This document shows, in pieces, positions 50,392 to 62,640 of a stretch of DNA of 64,000 nt (position 1 is the first letter of the stretch; each line of letters begins with the position of its first letter). The notes under the pieces were generated by a model, which was not told where the DNA came from, made no database searches, and saw only the letters and a program-made list of their open reading frames with translations. A program made the position numbers and the translations under genes. The stretch comes from Diphasiastrum complanatum (taxonomy: Eukaryota > Streptophyta > Lycopodiopsida > Lycopodiales > Lycopodiaceae), in assembly GCA_029204225.1 (NCBI GenBank), contig CM055102.1, positions 27,754,922 to 27,818,921 on the forward strand. The letters are read 5' to 3'.

Positions 50392-51485
50392 GAGTGTAGG
50401 AACATAGAGTACATCATCAAGATCTACTCTTTTAGAGGATCCAAGCATTAAGGGAATAGTTCCCACTCCATCTATTCTACATTCTTGATCACTTGCTGTT
50501 AGAATAGACTTTTTACAACCTACAAAAGGTACAAGAGTTGAGAAAAAATCCTTTTGGAATGTCATGTGGGAACTAGCCCCACTATCAATCCACCATGTGT
50601 CATTGGAGTAGCTCTTGGATGTTGGATGAATCCACTTCATCCTCATCTTCCTCAAGAGTGAGGTTGCCTTGTTTTCTCTCTCCTTGTGCACTCTTTTTCT
50701 TGTAACACTCGCCTGCAAAGTGCCCCTTCTTTCCACAAAAGAAGCACTTGACTTTGGCTTTGTTCTTCTTTTCACCTTTGGAGCTTGATGATTGATCATC
50801 ATTGTTGGTCTCCTTTTGTTGGATCTTCTTCTTTGACTTTGCCTTTCCTTTGCTTGAGAAGTTGGCCTTCTCATCACCATCATGCAACTTCAAGGATCCA
50901 ATCCTTTGCTTGACATGAAGGATCCTACTCTCCTTGGCCACAAGCACACTATGGAGCTTGTCAATGGAAGGTAGTGCATCTTGAATAGCAAAGCTTTGTA
51001 CAAGATTGGAGAACTCATCTCCAAGACCATTCAAAATGATTTGAACAAGTTCATCATCATGAATACCCTCACTAATGATGGAAAGGTCTTTGTTGAGAGA
51101 TTTTATTCTCAAGACCTACTCTTGAGCACTCTCATCACTCCCTCTAATGCTTTGAAGAATTTGTTTCTAATCATAAGCACTCTAGAGGCATTTTTGGATT
51201 CATAAATCTCTTTAAGGTAGTCCCATGTCTCCTTGGCCGAGGTACAAGATGCCACTTCCTTTAGAAGCTCATTACTAACATTCATTTTAGACAATGTAAT
51301 GCTAGTCTAGCTCTCCTTTTGTACCTCACCAGATCTTGCCCTCCTTGAGGTTCTTCTTCCTCTCCTATGACAAGATCATACATATCTTGGAGCACAAGTA
51401 GTGACTTCATTATTACTTTCCAAGTTAGATAATTATTAGAATTTAGCCTTTCACTAGCCTCAAGAAGATGGGCAATTGAACCCAT
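50392..51485 (-). pseudogene. Minus-strand copia gag-protease, cut by an LTR
   Basis: Gag from ATG 51485 (LEASERLNSNNYLTWKV). A one-base loss in an A-run (51285-51290) and a second frame change near 51110 break it. Zinc knuckle CFFCGKKGHFAGEC; after another frame change, protease WWIDSGASSHMT and then GVGTIPLMLGSSKRV. The frame stops where the LTR 50391-49914 is inserted. Integrase, RT and RNase H are not found on the other side. Confidence 0.92.
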
Positions 51486-52079
51486 TCTATCTAGTAACAA
51501 GTACAACAAATGTACTATTCAAAGGCTCTCCCTTCACTCTTTCTCAAAATTTAGCTACAATGCTACTCTCTTGAATCTCACAAGACTCAAGAGCAATATC
51601 TATAATGATCTTGAACTCAAAAAGACTTGGGAAAATGTATTCTACACAATCTATTCACTATAGAAGCTTGGATTTGACTCTTGGAAGTGCCAATGTCTTC
51701 CTATGGTGTTTAGAATGGTTTTAGTTTCACTCTTGAACTAAAACTCACTCTCAATGATTTGGAGGTTTAATAAGCTTCTAGCACCATTTACTCATCAAAT
51801 CTATAATGGAAACAATGGATTTTCATAAGCACATCACTAGTTTCACTCTTCACAACTTGTTTTGAAGCTCAAATATTGAAAAAACACAAAGTTTTGGTGA
51901 AAGTACAACTCCAGCAGCCTCTCACACATGTGAGAAGTACATCTAATCTGAACCTCAACATTACAAGTAAACCATTAGAAAAGGTCGCCCTCCTTCAAAA
52001 TGAATCTAGCACCAATGCTTTCACCAAAATGAAGATTTTTGGATCATCAACTAAGCTCTTTGACTTGGCTCTAATACCA
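51486..52079 (-). other. Leader and primer-binding site of the minus-strand copia
   Basis: GGCTCTAATACCA (52067-52079) is the complement of a Met-tRNA primer site (TGGTATTAGAGCC, one change) immediately inside the LTR at 52080. The remainder up to the gag start is untranslated. Confidence 0.72.
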
Positions 52080-52488
52080 TGTCAAATTTCAGAGTAAAGG
52101 ACTGAATTTGATCTACAAATGACAACAAAGAGTGATTGGTAGCTTGGGATCTTGATCTATATCAAGACTAGCTTCCAAATCTAGCTTCTACTTGACAATC
52201 TTTGTGATTCCAAGCAAGAACAATAAAAAAATGATGACCCACGGCTTCACACATGTGAAGTACAACTACTGTATGGCCTGATAACAGAGAAATAGTTTAC
52301 TAAACATTTACTTAGCATTCATCCACAAAGAAAGTGCTTAAGAGAGTGTAAACATCAAGATTGCTTCTTCAAATTGATGTTTTCATTATTAGCTCAATAA
52401 TGGATCCATCATGGATCAAGTACGTAATCATCATAATCTCTCTACATCCAGCACGTGTGGGATAGCTCATTGTACTTAAAATTTAACA
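52080..52488 (-). repeat. 5' LTR of the minus-strand copia
   Basis: Minus strand TGTTAAATTTTAAG at 52488 to AAATTTGACA at 52080, 409 bp, followed by the primer site. It contains CACACATGTGAAG and CACGTGTGGGATAG, a phrase type shared with other copia LTRs in the window. No 3' LTR partner was found. Confidence 0.75.
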
Positions 52489-52719
52489 ATCTATCTACTC
52501 AATACTATCTATATCTATTTGTCTATTAACCTAAATTATAGATAAGATCTTTCAAGTTTGCCACATCATCCATTGGTGGTTTGTGTTGACCTTCTAGATT
52601 CCTACAATCTAGGACCTAACTCCTATAATTTAGGAGATGTCATATTAGACTCAAATGAAAGCTAATCAAAATGGATTTGAATATTACAAGTGTCATTTCA
52701 CATGTGTGGATCCACATAG

Positions 52720-53131
52720 ATGTCAAAAATACATCAAAAACCATGTGAAAATTGCTAAGCTCTAACAAGTTATACTTCTGATCTTCATGGAAGATCACAT
52801 CTCTATTTACAACATTCTTGTTAGTAGATGGAACATAAACTTTATATGCTTTCTTAAAAATGCATATTGAACAATCTCAGTGTCACCAATAGCATCACCA
52901 ACACATGCAAAGTCATCATTAAGCGTTCTAACTCTCATTACATAAGAGTTAGCACTTCCACCTTCCTTTTGATAGCTTTGAAGAATTTTCCTTCTTAGGG
53001 TGAGCACCCTAGATGTGGGCTTTGACTCATAAATCCTTTGAAGAGTCCTCCATGCCTAATAAGATTATGTGCAAGCTCTTACTTCCTTGAAAAGCTCATT
53101 TGTGACATTCATCTTAATGATGCGTAACAAC
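52720..53131 (-). pseudogene. Copia relic: gag joined directly to integrase C-terminus
   Basis: Minus strand from 53131: gag (IIKMNVTNELFKEVRACT, then RRKILQSYQKEGGSANSYV), and then from about 52860 the integrase C-terminal phrase AYKVYVPSTNKNVVNRDVIF, which normally lies over 1.5 kb later. The part between is deleted. The gag start is cut off by the gypsy LTR at 53132. 52489-52719 holds nothing recognisable. Confidence 0.82.
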
Positions 53132-53897
53132 TGTTGAGGGTATTTCTTGTAAATAAATAAAATTAGCTGAAAATTAAAAATAAGTTGCAAGGGCCGTGGC
53201 ATCCTACGCGCGTAAGCCAATAGCCCAATGAGCACTTGTAAAATATTGTATTTTAAATAAACTAGACTTGGGTGGTGTAAATAAAGTAATGTAAAAGGGC
53301 CCAAAGTCTAAGTTAAATAAGTTTTGTTAAGTTCTAATTAGAAGTCAAAGTGAAGATGGTGGTAGGTGGGGTGTGCTTCTTTGTGCACCCTAGATTGTAA
53401 TGTGTTTCTTTTGAAGGGATAGGATTTCAATCCTCCCTTCCTTGAAGTAGCCAATACAAACAAAGGGGCAAGGGCCTATTCAAGAATAAAAAGGCACTTC
53501 TTGTACATCATTTTCCATGCTAATTGAGAGGAGGAGACTATACCATTTTGAGTACTCAAGCATCCTCATGTGCTAATGCTTTCAATTGTTATGCTCTTTG
53601 CTTATGCTTTCTAGTTGTTTCCCATTTTTGCAATGTTCTCTGATTTATGTTCCTCAATGGCTTTTCCTAGTAGAATGTAGCCTTGAGCACATGAGCTAAC
53701 CTCCTTCACTTCTCTTCTCTCCCTCTCTCTTACAATTGGATTGTGTGGTTGTTAGAGTTAGGTGGTCGGGTGGAAGTAGTGTTAATTTTAGAAAAGTAAC
53801 TAAAGTAGCCAACTAAGTATAGTTAGAGTCCTATCCTAGTGGAACTAATCCTTTTGATAGGAAGAGGGCTTCTCATACTACGGATTATGACCCTACA
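53132..53897 (+). repeat. 5' LTR of an Athila/Tat-like gypsy element
   Basis: TGTTGAGGGTATTTC...ACCCTACA, 766 bp, followed at 53900 by TGGCACCGTTGCTGGGGA, the primer-binding type known from Athila/Tat gypsy elements. It is inserted into a copia gag (the reading continues on the minus strand from 53131). A diverged inverted copy lies at 60786-61315. Confidence 0.82.
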
Positions 53898-53899
53898 AG

Positions 53900-53917
53900 T
53901 GGCACCGTTGCTGGGGA
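53900..53917 (+). other. Primer-binding site of the gypsy element
   Basis: TGGCACCGTTGCTGGGGA, two bases after the LTR end, close to the common TGGCGCCGTTGCCGGGGA of Athila/Tat elements. Confidence 0.75.
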
Positions 53918-54044
53918 TAGCTACTACTAACTAGTTTAGTTGATGTTTTAGTTGTTTTAGTCTATTTTTGTGAGTTTTAGGTGGTTTGGAGGGTAGTTTA
54001 GAATTGATTTGCTTGTTCTTGTGTGTTGATTTGTTTGAAGCTAG

Positions 54045-54726
54045 TGTTAAAAATTCACAATTCTAGCTTGACTAGTTTTGGTCATATGACTTGTAAATAG
54101 TTAGATGGTCATGATGTGGCTTGTCACACGTGCCAAATAGCATAGGATTCCATTCATAAGGATGTTCTCAAGTAGACCTAAGTATTAGAACCTTTGGAAT
54201 GAGTCCAAATTATGCTTAGATACAAGGGAGAAAAAATAGGAGCTATTTTTGGTAATTTTTGCATTGTTGAGGGATCTCCAAGATTCCAACCCTAACTTGG
54301 TAGGGATGAAAGATCCACCAAAATTAGCATTAGGGATAGGTTTAGGGCTACTCATACCTTCCCAAACCCGTGATGGATCATGTATATATAGGTGATGATA
54401 TCTCACCAAAATCAATCAAGCAATTTCATGTTTTTTCTCTCATAATAGTGCAATTGCTCTCTATGTTTATAATTGTTTGAGTACTTGTGATTACTAATGA
54501 TTATAGGATTGAATGTAGGTCTGGTGTACAGTACTCAGACTGTGGGAGGCCGTACTTTCACACGTGTGAAGCCTTCTTCAAGGATTTGGGCCATTTAGTG
54601 AGGTTCAAGCATAGATTTTTGATGGATTTTGATGGTTCAACTTGCGCTAATCTTATGAAATCATAACCTATTGTTTCCCTCATCATTTCAAGTGTTTTAG
54701 GATCCTTATTTGCTGTAATTTTTACA
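54045..54726 (+). repeat. 5' LTR of the young copia element
   Basis: TGTTAAAAATTCAC...TAATTTTTACA. A TATATATA box at 54383-54390 is a likely promoter. ACACGTGTGAAG near 54560 recurs in other copia LTRs of the window and in the leader at 38520. Confidence 0.95.
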
Positions 54727-55537
54727 TGGTATCAGAGCCTAAAGGCTGAAATGAGCTAAATCCTTGGTTTTCATTCAATTTGATCACAATTTTTTATCTA
54801 AATCTTGTGTAGATTGGATCTTAGCATGTAGTATTGATTCTAGAACTCAAAGCGAGTCAAATACATTGGAGATTGGTGTTGTGTGACTTCATTTGCAGGT
54901 GTTTAGGTGTCTAAAACCAGAGGCAAAGTTGAATTCAATTCACATTACCAAGATAGCAAGTTTTGCTTGCTCCAAGCATTGATTTCTAAGCGAGTTTTGG
55001 AGGTGATTTCATAGAGGAGGCTTCCTAGCATTCAAGGAGAGGGAAGATCAGAGTTTTGGGGACTCTTCAAGGCTGTTCTAAGGTGTAGTAGACACCTCCT
55101 AAAGTGATTTAGGTTCAGTCCAACCATTGCTTGACTTATGCACCAAATTAGATCAATTTTTCATCAATTTTGATCATTTTTTGCTTGTGATTGGATAGTA
55201 GATTGTGTTGCATCCTCATTAAGTTCTATTTAGATCTTTTACAAGTGATTTTGGAAGTATATTAGGTTGCTGAAATTCACTCTTGATCAGATCATTTGGA
55301 AGCTTTAATTTTCTTTATAGAAAGAGGTGCAATTCTACTAGTATTGTCTACTTCAATCAAGCAAGTGCATTGTTTGTAGTATTCTATGATTTGATTTTGT
55401 TAGAGATCATTCTTAGATCTTTATAGGAAGTCTATTACTGATCTTTTCAGGTCCCTAAGAAGTGGGATAAGGTAGACCTTCAATCAAATCAATAGAAGTA
55501 ACCTTCATTTGTGTCAAGTCCTTGATTAGGAGACTAG

Positions 55538-58500
55538 ATGGCATCTATAAATGCATATCTTTTGGATACTAATGAAAGGCTCAACAAAACTAACTATTCC
55601 GTATGGAAAGTTAGAATGAAATCTATCATGATTATGCAAGATCTGATGGAAATTGTAAATGTTAATGAGGGTGAACCTATTCATCCTCAAGAAAAAGCCA
55701 AATACATCAAGAGGTGCAATGTTGCACTACATTGCATAAAAATGAATGTTGCAAATGAACTCTTAAGAGAGGTAGGAGATTGCACTTCAGCTCAAGATGC
55801 TTGGGAGACTTTGCAAAAGGTCTATGAATCCAAGAACCAAACTAGAATGTTAGCTTTGAAGAATCAAATCTATAGAAGCTATCAAAAGAAAGGAGAGAGT
55901 GCACATACTTTTGTCCTAAGAGTAAAGGAATTGAACAAAGAGCTAGCCTTTATAGGTGACCCTATCAAGGATGAAGAGCTTCTTCAACTCATATTGAATG
56001 GACTAAGCTTTGAATTTGACAATTTGGTTCAGGGATATGCAATTATGGGTAAGCTACCCATACTTGAAGAACTCCAAGGCACACTCATGGCCGAGGAATC
56101 AAGAAGGAGCCAAATGAAAGAGAGGATGGATAGGCTTTCCATCCAAGGTGGAGATGACCAAGCTCTCTTCACCAAAGGCAAAGGCAAGTCCAAAGGCAAA
56201 GGATCAACATTCAAGAAGTCTACAAAGCTTGAGGATCAAGAAGGACCCTCAAAGGCATCTCCATCAACCACCAAAGTCAAGAAGGACAAATCAAAGGTGA
56301 AGTGCTACTATTGTAGCAAGATGGGGCATTATGCCTCGGAATGCTTTAAGAGGAAGCAAGATCAAAGCCAAGCCAACATGAGCAAAGAGGAGGAGGAGGA
56401 GAGTTCACATGAGGACTCTCTCATGATGTCCATATTTTCTTCAACAAGCTTCAAAGGAGAAGATCCTTGGTGGATTGACTCGGGTGCTAGTTCACACATG
56501 ACTAGTAAAGAGGAGTTTTTCTCTTATCTCTTATCTTATGATGGACCTATAAATTCTATCTATACAGCAAATGATGAAGCTTGTAAGATTGAAGGAGTTG
56601 GTAGCATTCCCCTTTGCTTAGGATCTTCCAAAAAGATCAACATAGAATGTTGACTTTGTTTCAAATGAATGTTTCATCAAGAAGAAGGGTAAGATAGTGG
56701 CTAAGGGCACTAGACTTGGCAAACTTTATAAGTTGGATGCATTTGTGGATACTAATGTTGTCATGTTGGCCGAGAAGAGCAAGATATCTACCTTTACTTT
56801 ATGGCACAAAAGACTTGGACATGTCAACTCGGGTTCCATGGAGGCTATGATCAAGGAGGAGTATGCTTTAGGCCTACCAAGGTCTATTGGGAAGGAAGAC
56901 AAGGTTTGTGAAGCTTGTGCCTTATCCAAGGCACATAAGAAGGTGTTTCCTAACTCCATCACAAAGTCATCTCATCCTCTTGAACTCATACACTCGGATG
57001 TGCACATTGCTAGCACCAAATCTAATGGAGGCTCATCCATGTTTTTAACCTTCATTGATGACTACTCAAGATATTGTTGGGTGTTCTTACTTTCCTTCAA
57101 GTCTCAAGTATTTGATACTTTCGTAAAGTTCAAGTTGTTTGTGGAAAAGCATCATAATCATAGCATCAAGATTCTTAAAAGTGACAATGGTGGAGAATTC
57201 ATCTCCAATGAGTTCAAGGCCTTTTGTGAGGAGGAAGGGATCAAGAAAGAGACTTCTTGTCCTTACACTCCTCAACAAAATGGAGTTGCTGAAAGAAGGA
57301 ATAGAACATTATGTGAATGTTCTAAGGCTTTAAGACTAGATGCTTGTTTGCCCAAATCCTTTTGGGGTGAGTCTCTTGTATGTGCAAACTACTTGATGAA
57401 TAGGGTGTCTTGCAAAGCAATTGAAGGCAAAACTCCTTATGAGATGCTGTATGGAAAGAAGCCCAATCTTAATCACTTGAAAGTTTTTGGGTGTATATGT
57501 TATGTGCATGTGCCATTGGAAACAAGAACCAAGGAGGATCCATCTTCCACAAGAGGGATCATGCTTGGATATGCAAGCTCAAGCAAGGGCTACAAAGTCT
57601 ATCTCCCATCCTTGAACAAATTTGTTGTTTCAAGGGATGTCATCTTTGATGAACATCATATGCATATGCTTGAAGAAGGCTCGAGTGCTCCAACAATCAA
57701 GAAGAAGATGGCCGAGGAGCAAGATCTTGGTTTTGAGGAGGAGCTCATGGAGGAGCAAGCACCAAACCCACCTATCACACCAAGGAGATCTTCAAGGGCA
57801 AAAGTGGAGCCATCAAGGCTCATATATCAAGGCAAAGGACAGCAAGTTGAGGGTATCTCATCCACTTCTTATGCTTTATCTAGTTTTGAAGAACCATCTA
57901 ATGTTGAAGATGCATTGAACTCCAAAGAATGGTATAAAGCTATGTTGGATGAGTATGATGCCTTGATTGAGAATGAAACTTGGTTGCTTATTGAGAGACC
58001 TCAAAGGAATGTAATAGGATGCAAGTGGGTCTTCAAGCTTAAGTTGAATGCAAATGGGAGTGTTAACAAACATAAAGCAAGATTAGTTGCAAAAGGTTAT
58101 GCTCAAGAGAGAGGGATAGACTATGAGGAAACTTTTGCACCCGTGGCCAAGATGGTCACAATAAGGCTAATCATTGCACTTGCATCACATTTTGGATGGA
58201 TTCTATGTCAAATGGATGTCTCTAATGCTTTCTTGAATGGTTTTTTGGAAGAGGATATCTATATGGAGCAGCCACAAGGGTTCATCAAGCATGGAATGGA
58301 GAACAAAGTATGCCATCTCCAAAGAAGCATCTATGGCTTGAAGCAAGCCTCGAGATCTTGGAATTCAAGACTACATTGCTATCTTATTTCACTTTCTTTT
58401 GTTCAAAGTGAATATGATCCCACTCTTTACATTAAGTTTGATGATGTTGGTATTGTACTTTTACTCATTTATGTAGATGACATCATCATTAGTGGAAATA

Positions 58501-59427
58501 GTGTTGATGGTATTGAAAAAATCAAGATAGATCTATCCTTAGAATTCAAGATGGTAGATCTAGGGTGTCTTCACTTCATCTTAGGCATAGAAGTACTTAG
58601 AGGGTCTGATTTTATCTTTATAAGTCAAGTAAACTATGCTCAAAGTCTTTTGAAGAAGTTTAAGATGGAAGTATGCAAAAGTGTTGACACACCAATGGAG
58701 CAAGATGTAAAAGTGCCAAATGAAGATGATGAAAGTTCCTTCATGGACATCACTTTGTTTAGGCAACTTATAGGTTCCTTAATGTGAATCACTATAACTA
58801 GACCAGATCTTAGCTTTAGTGTATGTAGGTTGAGCCAATCCATGCAAAAGCCATTGAATATCCATTGGAAAAAGGCTAAGAGGATTCTAAGATACATCTC
58901 GGGTACATTAGATTTTGGGATTCTATATAGAGGAGATGTGATTAACCTTCATGAATTTAGTGATTCAGATTTTGCAGGGGACAAGAGGGATAGGAAATCA
59001 ACAAGTGCCTATTCAACTTTCATAGGAGAAGGTGTGGTTTCATGGCTTTCAAAAAAGCAAGAAACTATATCTCTATCTTCAACCGAGGCCGAGTACAAAG
59101 CTTTGACAACCACTACAAAGGAGGTACTTTGGATCAAGAGATTATTGGTGGAACTAAAGATCAGAGGATGCACCAATCATCTACAATGACAATATATCAG
59201 CCCAACACCTTGCATCTAACCCAATCTTCCATGCAAGATCTAAGCACATTGAGATATGCCATCACTTTGTGAGAGAAATGGTGCAAGCCAAGGAGATTGC
59301 TTTGGAGCATGTTCCAAGCAATGAATGTGTAGCTGATCTACTTACTAAACCACTTCAAAAGACACCTTTTATGAATTTCAGATCATCACTTGGAGTGATT
59401 AGTAAAGCAATGATTGAACCAAGCTAG
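55538..59427 (+). pseudogene. Gag-pol polyprotein of the young copia element (three lesions)
   Basis: Gag from ATG 55538 (KTNYSVWKVRMKS), zinc knuckle CYYCSKMGHYASEC, protease WWIDSGASSHMT. A deletion of about 71 bp at 56649, seen against the copy at 4138-4208, shifts the frame. The next frame, 56697-58787, is open for 696 codons: integrase zinc region, D (LIHSDVHIAS), D (LKSDNGGEF), E (NGVAERRNR), then RT with DVSNAFLNGFLEED and catalytic YVDDIIISG. An in-frame TGA at 58785 breaks RT. RNase H follows (SDSDFAGDKRDRKS; SSTEAEYKAL) to a frame change near 59160, after which ADLLTKPL leads to the natural TAG at 59425. All domains are present, but the protein cannot be made whole. Confidence 0.96.
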
Positions 59428-59441
59428 ATAGTGAGGAGGAG

Positions 59442-60123
59442 TGTTAAAAATTCACAATTCTAGCTTGACTAGTTTTGGTCATATGACTTGTAAATAGTTA
59501 GATGGTCATGATGTGGCTTGTCACACGTGCCAAATAGCATAGGATTCCATTCATAAGGATGTTCTCAAGTAGACCTAAGTATTAGAACCTTTGGAATGAG
59601 TCCAAATTATGCTTAGATACAAGGGAGAAAAAATTGGAGCTATTTTTGGTAATTTTTGCATTGTTGAGGGATCTCCAAGATTCCAACCCTAACTTGGTAG
59701 GGATGAAAGATCCACCAAAATTAGCATTAGGGATAGGTTTAGGGCTACTCATACCTGCCCAAAACCGTGATGGATCATGTATATATAGGTGATGATATCT
59801 CACCAAAATCAATCAAGCAATTTAATGTTTTTTCTCTCATAATGGTGCAATTGCTCTCTATGTTCATAATTGTTTGAGTACTTGTGATTACTAATGATTA
59901 TAGGATTGAATGTAGGTCTGGTGTACAGTACTCAGACTGTGGGAGGCTGTACTTTCACACGTGTGAAGCCTTCTTCAAGGATTTGGGCCATTTAATGAGG
60001 TTCAAGCATAGATTTTTGATGGATTTTGATGGTTCAACTTGCGCTAATCTTATGAAATCATAATCTATTGTTTCCCTCATCATTTCAAGTGTTTTAGGAT
60101 CCTTATTTGCTGTAATTTTTACA
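59442..60123 (+). repeat. 3' LTR of the young copia element
   Basis: 682 bp, same ends as the 5' LTR, about nine substitutions and no length change. The TATATATA box is preserved. Confidence 0.95.
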
Positions 60124-60785
60124 GCTAGTGAAAAAGGTATTTGGAGGTAGTGGAGACCTGAGACAGCCTCTAAGGGTGACATATCATCACATTCACCAAA
60201 AAACCAACTCCCAGCAGATTTTCAGAAAAGTAAAAAAAAATCCATAAAAAATTTAAGAACCCTTGTAAAAACTAAAAAAATTTCAGAGCTGCTCAGTAAC
60301 CTTCGCCAGACCTCCTGTAGCTAGATCTCATTGAGGCAAGCTCACATACGAGTCCGCAAGAGTTACTTTTTAGTGGAAGACCTTCGACGAGAGTTTCCTA
60401 GTTCTAGAAAGCAAGGAGCAGAGAGATATCAAGGAAAAACCTCGAAAAAGAGGCTAAAATCACACTATTAACCAGCTAAATTGATCATATCCCCACATAT
60501 CTAGATTGCTTTTTTCATATCCATCGAGATCCAGTATCCCTTGACTTATCCGACGAATGAATTTGAGATCCAGACGATCAGTACCAAGAAGAGTTGGAAA
60601 TCCAGCACCAAACTTTCCCCGAGTTGCAGCCCAACAGATTGAAGTAGAAGCACGACCAGTCACAATGGACCAGATGGATCAGCCCATAACTGTTGCAAGA
60701 AATCTAAAGGGCACCTCGACTCAAGATGCCAAAATATGATGGATTGACAGATTCAATCAAATTCCTCCAGATCTACAAACAAGCA
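60124..60785 (+). pseudogene. Gypsy leader and gag start, continued after the copia insertion
   Basis: GCTAG repeats the target site, and then the leader of the gypsy element that began at 53132 resumes. From about 60557 a frame reads MNLRSRRSVPRRVGNPAPNF, basic like the N-terminus of Athila/Tat gag. It ends in TGA at 60737 and the DNA stops being gypsy internal sequence at 60785, where an inverted LTR starts. Confidence 0.6.
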
Positions 60786-61315
60786 TGTAGGGTGTGTAGG
60801 ATAGTTGGTGAGAAGCCCTCCGCCTTTCAAGAAGGGCTAGAACACAAAGATAGGGCCCTAACTATACTTAGTTGCTAATTTAGATGCTTACTAGTTCTAT
60901 TTTAACACTACCCAACCTTTACTCTATTTCCACTAACTCTAAACTCATACATTCATCATAATTGAGGGTGAAGGGAGAAAGAGAAAAGGAGAGATAGAGA
61001 TAGAGATATAGAAAGAGAGTAGAGATGGAGATTAGCTCAAATGCTCAATGTCATGCTTATGGAGAAACCACAACTAGCAAAAATCAAGAACGATGGAAAC
61101 TAGAACAATAAGCAAATCACACAAAAAGCATAAGCAAGATTGATTAGCAAATGAGGATGTTGGAGCTCACAAAATAGTAGAGTCTCCTCCTCTCTATTAA
61201 GCTTGGAAAATGGTTATAATTGGTGCCTTTTTTATCTTTGGGGTGGCCCTTGCCCCTTGCTTTCTATTGGCTACTCGCAAGAAGGTGGGATTGAAATCCA
61301 CACCCTTCACAAGAA
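60786..61315 (-). repeat. Inverted, partial gypsy LTR
   Basis: The minus strand from about 61315 to 60786 follows the LTR at 53400-53897: TTTCAATCC, GTAGCCAATA, GGGGCAAGGGCC, AGAGGAGGAGACT, AACTAAGTATAGTTAG, GAGGGCTTCTCA, ending ACCCTACA. It has many differences and an inserted GA-rich stretch near 60985-61015. The LTR's first ~270 bases are missing. Confidence 0.78.
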
Positions 61316-62128
61316 GCAAAAAACTAAGCAATTTTGACCAAAACATAGCCTAGAATCATAAATCACTGAAAGAACCGCCATGCATCATTAATGATCCCCA
61401 AAATGAATGTACAACTTGCTGAAAAATTCGGATCTACACAAGATTTGAGCTACAAAAAAAAAAAAAAAAAAAAAAGCGCCAAAAAAACAACACAATTTGG
61501 CTTTCTAGAACAATTCTACATAAACCACAAAAAAATTACGAGAGACATGGACCTTAGCAACATGCAAATTGAAATCGGGAGAATCCACCAACTTGCACAC
61601 TTGTTCCACTACCTGGATGAGAATACTAGTTGATCTCCACCAAAATTCCAATGAAAAGCACCACCACTCCAAGTTTCCTAATATTCGTAAGTCTTGCTCT
61701 AATACTACTATAAGGGAAAGCTCCTCAAGATCCTGCTTACAAGACAAACACAATGTAAAACACACTATAAACCACCCAACCAAGTAAAAGCAGCCAATCA
61801 ACTCTAGAAGCTTCACCCCCAAGCCAAGGAATAGGAAGCATGAAAGTAGAGTGAGAGCCTGGCAATGAATCAACCATAAGGTGAGGTAGTAGGGCGAGTT
61901 TGGCCTCCTTATTGTTAACTTGTTTCACTGGAGTACCGTGTATCCAAGACTAGGAGTATATTGAATCCTATGTACTGGTCATGGACATTAAACATAATAT
62001 CAAGTACAACCTCAAAATCATAGGCCTAATGTTCATAGCACATTAAAAGACCTCCGTAATTCTTAAAATCATCAACAAGTAACAAATCCCAAAAAGAAAG
62101 GGGCAAAAAGAGACTTTTTGTTTTGTGT
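61316..62128. other. No gene recognised
   Basis: Contains an A-run of about 22 bases at 61453-61474. Frames at 61391-61633 and 61873-61505 show no motif. Confidence 0.45.
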
Positions 62129-62638
62129 GTCATTAGCTTTGCAATGAAACGTGGCTAAGCTTTTTCCTCAAAAATCTCACATTACAATGTGAAGAAAAAT
62201 TCAAAATTTTTGAAACCTAGATCACAACTTCATATCTACATCAAAATAATTGAAGCGTCCACATAATCTCATACACCCAATATATTTGCTTCCCATATCA
62301 CACTTATACAACATTTACGAGCAAAATGATTGAAGTATGCACACATAACTCAAGCCATAGCCCACTCTCCAATCCAACGGGGTTGGCTCAGTTGGTCAGC
62401 TTGGCATTCAAAGTTTCTTTAGTCCCAAGTTCAAGCCCCCCTTGAAAACCAAGAATTCTAAACAATCCCAACATATAATTGTTTCAAAGGGGGGAAAAAA
62501 ATAGAGGATTGAAACCCTTTCAATGTCATTAGCTTGTAATAAAACATGGCTGAACCTTTTTCCCAAACATCACACAGTAGAATGCAAAGGAAAAGCAAAA
62601 ATGTTTGATTCCTAGATCAACCACAATTCCACATGTTT
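62129..62638 (+). repeat. Two diverged direct repeats flanking a SINE-like head
   Basis: 62129-62235 and 62525-62638 share GTCATTAGCTT-AAT-AAAC-TGGCT-A-C-TTTTC-C and, later, CCTAGATC-ACAA. They flank the tRNA-like segment at 62379. The rest of the interval is A+T-rich. Confidence 0.6.
62379..62445 (+). ncRNA. tRNA-derived SINE-like head with RNA polymerase III boxes
   Basis: Box A TGGCTCAGTTGG (62384-62395) fits TRGCNNAGYNGG exactly. Box B GTTCAAGCC (62429-62437) fits GWTCRANNC, 33 bases later. No cloverleaf with a good acceptor stem is obvious, so it is a SINE head or a tRNA relic rather than a working tRNA gene. A GGGGGGAAAAAAA run follows at about 62490. Confidence 0.5.
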
Positions 62639-62640
62639 TA

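Larger units (their letters stand above)
54045..60123 (+). mobile_element. Near-complete young Ty1/copia element (TSD GCTAG)
   Basis: 682-bp LTRs at both ends, primer site TGGTATCAGAGCC at 54727, gag-pol 55538-59427 and a purine tract GTGAGGAGGA before the 3' LTR. The target duplication GCTAG is intact (54040-54044, 60124-60128). It is inserted in the leader of the gypsy element that starts at 53132. By eye the LTRs differ at about nine positions, roughly 1.3%, making it the youngest insertion in the window. Confidence 0.97.

Noticed and set aside
62379-62445. Functional tRNA gene
   Set aside because: Box A and B fit, but I cannot fold an acceptor stem or anticodon arm, and the 3' part is not tRNA-like.
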